DNA of 10,145 nt. Origin: Flavobacteriaceae bacterium (lineage in GTDB: Bacteria > Bacteroidota > Bacteroidia > Flavobacteriales > Flavobacteriaceae). The DNA lies in assembly GCA_018608735.1 (NCBI GenBank), contig JABAYZ010000002.1, forward strand, positions 1-10,145, written 5' to 3'. The first letter of the stretch is position 1. Every line of letters starts with the position of its first letter. The position numbers and the translations under genes were made by a program. Shown here piece after piece: positions 7,114-10,145 of the stretch. The notes below the pieces were generated by a model. The model had not been told where the DNA came from. It did not search any database and saw only the letters and a program-made list of their open reading frames with translations.

Positions 7114-8044
7114 TAACATTGGTCTCTATTCGGGATTGAATATCAGATACCTCTGCTTTCACAAATGGCTCAGCCGTAATGTTTTCATATAATTCAATGT
7201 AGCGCTCGCTAACGGTAGTAATGTACTCATCACTCATTACTGGCACGGTTTGTCCGTCAAGTCCTTGAAAGTTATTACTTATTAGCCACTGTCGTACAAA
7301 TTCTTTTGAGAGTTGTTTTTGGGGTTCAGTATTAGCTTGACGCTCCTCATAACCATCGGCGTAAAAATAGCGCGACGAATCTGGGGTGTGAATTTCATCG
7401 ATCAAAACAATTTTTCCAGTGTTTGTTTTGCCAAATTCATATTTTGTATCCACTAAAATCAATCCTCTAGATGCAGCAATTTCTGATCCTCTTTGAAATA
7501 GTTTTCGAGTATAGTCTTCTAAAACCACGTAATCGGCTTCAGAAACGATACCACGTTTTATAATATCTTCTCTGGAAATATCTTCATCATGATCGCCCAT
7601 TTCTGCCTTGGTTGCAGGAGTGATAATTGGCGTGGGGAAAGCGTCATTTTCTTTTATTCTTTCGGGCATGGATACGCCACAAAGTGATCGTTTTCCTAAT
7701 TTATATTCACGAGCAGCATGACCTGACATATAGCCTCTAATGACCATTTCAACTTTAAAGGGTTCACAAGAGTGTCCAACGGCAACGTTGGGATCAGGAT
7801 TAGCTATAAGCCAATTGGGAACAATATCTGCCGTTGCTGCCATCATCTTGGTGGCAATTTGGTTAAGGATTTGACCTTTGTAAGGAATACCTTTAGGCAT
7901 CACTACATCAAACGCAGACAAACGATCCGTGGAAACCATCACCAAAAGGTCATTGTTAATGGTATAGACTTCTCTAACTTTTCCTTTATAAAAATTTGAT
8001 TGTCCTGGAAATTTAAAATTTGTATCGGTAATGGTATGACTCAT
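7091..8044 (-). CDS. purC: Phosphoribosylaminoimidazole-succinocarboxamide (SAICAR) synthase
   Basis: Cytoplasmic purine-synthesis enzyme joining CAIR, aspartate and ATP to give SAICAR. The 317-residue length is that of the long form, as in yeast Ade1 (about 306), rather than the roughly 237-residue enteric form. Recognisable motifs are GKVREVY (21-27), STDRLSAFD (38-46), the VIRGYMSGHAAREY region (101-114), ITPATKAEMGDHDEDIS (141-157), VDTKYEFG (198-205), and IDEIHTPDSSRY (215-226). The last is the SAICAR synthase signature with the metal/aspartate-site acidic residues. ATG is at 8042-8044, nine bases after the phoH stop, so the two genes are almost certainly co-transcribed. No other purine gene is in the window. 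The final codons overlap the end of the convergent membrane-protein gene. Confidence 0.97.
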   Translation of the reverse strand: MSHTITDTNFKFPGQSNFYKGKVREVYTINNDLLVMVSTDRLSAFDVVMPKGIPYKGQILNQIATKMMAATADIVPNWLIANPDPNVAVGHSCEPFKVEMVIRGYMSGHAAREYKLGKRSLCGVSMPERIKENDAFPTPIITPATKAEMGDHDEDISREDIIKRGIVSEADYVVLEDYTRKLFQRGSEIAASRGLILVDTKYEFGKTNTGKIVLIDEIHTPDSSRYFYADGYEERQANTEPQKQLSKEFVRQWLISNNFQGLDGQTVPVMSDEYITTVSERYIELYENITAEPFVKAEVSDIQSRIETNVINYLKTL

Positions 8045-8053
8045 GTGTTGGTT

Positions 8054-9007
8054 TTAATCTCTGTTTTCAATATGTTTATAGGCTTCAATTACTTTTTTGA
8101 CCAGTTTATGACGAATAACATCTTTATCATCTAAAAATATCATGCCTACGCCTTCTATATCTTTTAATATAAGAAGGGCTTCTTTAAGTCCAGAAATGGT
8201 GCGTCGTGGCAAATCTATTTGACCTGGATCACCTGTTAAAAGAAATTTAGCATCTTTCCCCATTCGTGTCAAAAACATTTTCATTTGGGCATGGGTCGTA
8301 TTTTGCCCCTCATCCAAAATCACAAAAGCGTGATCTAAGGTACGCCCTCTCATAAATGCCAAAGGTGCAATTTGTATGATTCCTTTTTCTATATAACCTT
8401 CTAATTTTTCGTGGGGGATCATATCGCGTAAGGCATCATATAACGGCTGCATATAAGGATCTAATTTTTCTTTTAGATCTCCTGGTAAAAACCCTAAATT
8501 CTCCCCTGCTTCCACGGCAGGGCGCGTCAAAATAATACGTTTGACTTCTTTGTTTTTAAGGGCTCTAACCGCAAGAGCAACTCCAGTATAGGTTTTACCA
8601 GTTCCTGCGGGACCTATGGCAAAAACCATATCATTTTTATTAACACTATCTACCAACTTACGTTGATTTGCGGTTTGCGCTTTGATTAGACGACCATTGA
8701 TGCCATGGACTATGACTTCTCCACTTTTTGAAGACGAATCGTAGTCGGCTTTAGAATCACTTGTAAGCACACGTTCAATCATATTTTCATCAAGTTTATT
8801 AAATTTCTGAAAATGATTCAATAGCATTTTCATGCGTTTATCAAACTCTGCTAGTAGTTTGTCATCTCCAAAAGCAGTAATTTTGGTTCCCCGAGCTACA
8901 ATTTTCAACTTTGGGAAATACTGCTTTAAAAGTTCAATATTTTTATTTTGAGCACCAAAAAACTCTTTTGGTGTGATATCAATTAACTCAATTATTAGTT
9001 CATTCAA
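8054..9007 (-). CDS. phoH: PhoH-family ATPase (PhoH/YbeZ type)
   Basis: Cytoplasmic P-loop ATPase of the PhoH/YbeZ family, associated in other bacteria with RNA metabolism and ribosome maturation; the molecular role is still uncertain. The protein has 317 residues. An N-terminal KH-like region spans about 1-105. The PhoH ATPase domain then has Walker A GPAGTGKT (132-139), LTRPAVEAGENLGFLPGD (160-177), PLAFMRGRTL (215-224), Walker B FVILDEGQN (228-236), and LLTGDPGQIDLP (256-267). The start is TTG at 9005-9007: an in-frame stop lies at 9038-9040, no in-frame ATG occurs between, and NELIIELIDITPKEFFGAQN is the expected N terminus. The TTG overlaps the stop of a 9-codon reading frame. purC follows after nine bases. 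The partner gene ybeY is not seen in this window. Confidence 0.95.
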   Translation of the reverse strand: MNELIIELIDITPKEFFGAQNKNIELLKQYFPKLKIVARGTKITAFGDDKLLAEFDKRMKMLLNHFQKFNKLDENMIERVLTSDSKADYDSSSKSGEVIVHGINGRLIKAQTANQRKLVDSVNKNDMVFAIGPAGTGKTYTGVALAVRALKNKEVKRIILTRPAVEAGENLGFLPGDLKEKLDPYMQPLYDALRDMIPHEKLEGYIEKGIIQIAPLAFMRGRTLDHAFVILDEGQNTTHAQMKMFLTRMGKDAKFLLTGDPGQIDLPRRTISGLKEALLILKDIEGVGMIFLDDKDVIRHKLVKKVIEAYKHIENRD

Positions 9008-9183
9008 AGGCTTGTTAGATTTAGTCGATTCATAATTCTATTCGATACTATAAAAGTAGTTAGAATTTAGTGTAATTTTTAGGACTGTTAATAAAATTTT
9101 AAAACAAAAATTGTGTAGGTTTGTATATCTATAACGATCGAGTTTTGACGAACTTAATTTAAACCAAACTAGACACTGAGCCA
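9008..9183. promoter_or_regulatory. Divergent promoter region between phoH and the DUF62 gene
   Basis: This 176-base AT-rich gap separates divergent starts and must hold both promoters. A good plus-strand -7 box is at 9116-9123 (listed separately). On the minus strand, TACTTTTA (9058 down to 9051) is a weak TAnnTTTG-like candidate for phoH, 44 bases before its TTG start, and a short reading frame lies at 9033-9004. An A/T-rich near-palindromic tract around 9091-9112 has no recognised role. I see no RNA gene or riboswitch fold that I can support. Confidence 0.5.
9116..9123 (+). promoter_or_regulatory. Candidate -7 box (TAGGTTTG) for the DUF62 gene
   Basis: TAGGTTTG is an exact match to TAnnTTTG, 60 bases before the ATG at 9184, which would give a leader of about 50-55 bases. 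No clear TTG is seen at -33. Confidence 0.5.
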
Positions 9184-10020
9184 ATGGCCATCATCACTTT
9201 AACGACCGATTTTGGAACAAAAGATCATTTTACAGGAGCTGTGAAAGGGGCCTTGTTATCCGAAATTCCAGAAGCTAAAGTGGTAGATATCTCACATAAT
9301 ATTTCGCCATTTAGTATTTTAGAGGCTGGATATGTGATTCAAAGCAGTTATGAAAGTTTTCCTGTAGGTAGTATCCATATCATTGGAGTGGATTCTGAGT
9401 TAAGTCAAGAAAACAAACATATTGTTGTGCAACTGAATGACCATTACTTTATTTGTGCAAACAATGGTATTATGAGTATGATTTGCTCTGAAATTAATCC
9501 TCAAAAGATTGTAGAAATAAATATTCATGATAAGATTTCGACGAGCTTTCCAGTTTTGGATGTGTTTGTCAAAGTTGCTGCTCATATTGCTCGTGGGGGC
9601 ACCTTAGAAGTTGTTGGAAAAATAATCACACAAATAAAACCAATAAAAAACATTACACCCATACTAAAAGATGATACTAGTCAATTGATTGGTAATGTAA
9701 TTTATATAGACCGTTATGGCAACGTGATTACCAACATCAAAAAGCGTTTTTTTGAATCAATTCAGAAAGGCAGGCGTTTTGAAATTTCGGCTCGAAATCA
9801 TAAGTTTAAACGGATTTATGACCACTATAGTGATATTGTTGATTTCAACATTACTCCAGAATTACGTAATGATGAAGGTCAAGGCTTGGTTGTTTTTAAT
9901 TCCTCGGAGTACCTTGAAATTGCGGTATATCGAAGTAATCTAGCTACTGTAGGCAGTGCTTCTACTCTGTTGGGCTTGGATATGATGGATACTATTACTA
10001 TTAATTTTTTCAAAGATTAA
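9184..10020 (+). CDS. DUF62 / SAM hydroxide adenosyltransferase family protein, atypical catalytic site
   Basis: Member of the family that includes SAM hydroxide adenosyltransferase (SAM plus water to adenosine and methionine) and the bacterial fluorinase and chlorinase. The protein has 278 residues with the usual two-domain layout: N-terminal SAM domain to about 145 and a C-terminal barrel domain from about 165. LTTDFG (6-11, Asp9), VVDISHNI (33-40), IDRYGNVITNI (175-185) and LEIAVYRSN (244-252) match the family. The family's usual VDPGVGTxRR segment reads VDSELSQENKH here: Asp70 is kept, but the triad Arg position (+7) is Asn77. The usual TFHGRD segment reads SFPVLD (121-126), so the triad His is Pro123. 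PDNG is replaced by ANNG (92-95). The same pattern is, from memory, common in flavobacterial homologues, so this is a subfamily trait rather than decay. Activity is therefore uncertain. It is transcribed away from phoH. Confidence 0.88.
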   Translation: MAIITLTTDFGTKDHFTGAVKGALLSEIPEAKVVDISHNISPFSILEAGYVIQSSYESFPVGSIHIIGVDSELSQENKHIVVQLNDHYFICANNGIMSMICSEINPQKIVEINIHDKISTSFPVLDVFVKVAAHIARGGTLEVVGKIITQIKPIKNITPILKDDTSQLIGNVIYIDRYGNVITNIKKRFFESIQKGRRFEISARNHKFKRIYDHYSDIVDFNITPELRNDEGQGLVVFNSSEYLEIAVYRSNLATVGSASTLLGLDMMDTITINFFKD

Positions 10021-10145
10021 GACAGAAATAGTAATGTAAAAAACTTCAAAAAACTATCAACCTAATGTTAATAAGTTTCTTTTAATATTTAGCATCAAAA
10101 AGATATATTTGTAGGAGCCCTTTTATTAAATTTATAATTCACATC
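10021..10145 (+). promoter_or_regulatory. 3' flank of the DUF62 gene and likely promoter of the next gene
   Basis: No coding region is supported in these last 125 bases. No G/C-rich hairpin followed by a T-run is visible after the stop at 10020. An exact -7 match, TATATTTG at 10104-10111, faces right and is followed by an AT-rich stretch to the window edge, so a plus-strand gene probably starts just beyond 10145. Confidence 0.4.
10104..10111 (+). promoter_or_regulatory. Candidate -7 box (TATATTTG) for a gene beyond the window
   Basis: Exact TAnnTTTG match in a gene-free stretch, oriented out of the window. The -33 element is not clear. Confidence 0.45.

Noticed and set aside
9091..9112. A/T near-palindrome as an operator or origin-like element
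   Set aside because: It is a run of A and T bases with no DnaA-box cluster or defined arms, as expected by chance in an AT-rich intergenic gap.
62..10020. A hidden defence island, biosynthetic cluster or mobile element
   Set aside because: All nine genes belong to well-known families, no integrase, transposase, terminal repeats or direct target duplications are seen, and codon and base use look uniform by eye.
9086..10074. TGTTAATAA at both 9086-9094 and 10066-10074 as a shared regulatory element
   Set aside because: The nine bases are AT-rich and stand at different distances (30 and 38 bases) from their -7 boxes, so a common site is not supported.
10021..10103. Intrinsic terminator after the DUF62 gene
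   Set aside because: No stable G/C-containing hairpin followed by a T-run is visible; only A-rich sequence.

Overview
The window looks like a stretch of ordinary chromosome from a marine or soil member of the Flavobacteriia (Bacteroidota). The evidence is the AT-rich composition and the lack of Shine-Dalgarno sequences before almost every start. TAnnTTTG-type -7 promoter boxes sit in several gene-free gaps. Many proteins read like flavobacterial orthologues: a short M42 peptidase, a PhoH and PurC gene pair, long-form PurC, and a Bacteroidota-type DUF62 protein. I see no rRNA, tRNA, CRISPR array, insertion sequence or phage gene. The longest gap without a gene is about 176 bases.

There are nine genes, all apparently intact. 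On the plus strand, 62-2924 holds an M42 metallopeptidase, a NUDIX hydrolase and a Bcr/CflA-type MFS drug exporter in close tandem. Facing them on the minus strand are acetyl-CoA synthetase (acs, 3982-5883) and, 14 bases downstream, a lipoprotein alpha/beta hydrolase of the proline iminopeptidase type (2921-3967). Diverging from acs on the plus strand is a polytopic membrane protein of the DUF1624/heparan-alpha-glucosaminide N-acetyltransferase-like group (6004-7113). It runs into the 3' end of purC. phoH and purC (9007 down to 7091) form a minus-strand pair. Diverging from phoH is a DUF62 (SAM hydroxide adenosyltransferase family) gene (9184-10020). The last 125 bases hold what looks like the promoter of a gene beyond the window.

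Functionally this is a mix of housekeeping steps: peptide turnover, acetate activation, purine synthesis, an RNA-linked PhoH ATPase and drug efflux. There is no obvious single pathway and no convincing new defence or mobile system. One possible link is that acs makes acetyl-CoA while the divergent membrane protein belongs to a group that can use acetyl-CoA; this is inference only.

The points most worth a second look are these. The DUF62 protein keeps its SAM-binding Asp and the first catalytic Asp but appears to have lost the Arg and His of the catalytic triad. Three of nine genes need non-ATG starts, two of them TTG. The phoH TTG start overlaps the stop of a 9-codon upstream ORF. Both convergent gene pairs overlap, leaving no room for an ordinary terminator. 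The exporter gene carries an exact 20-bp in-frame direct repeat.
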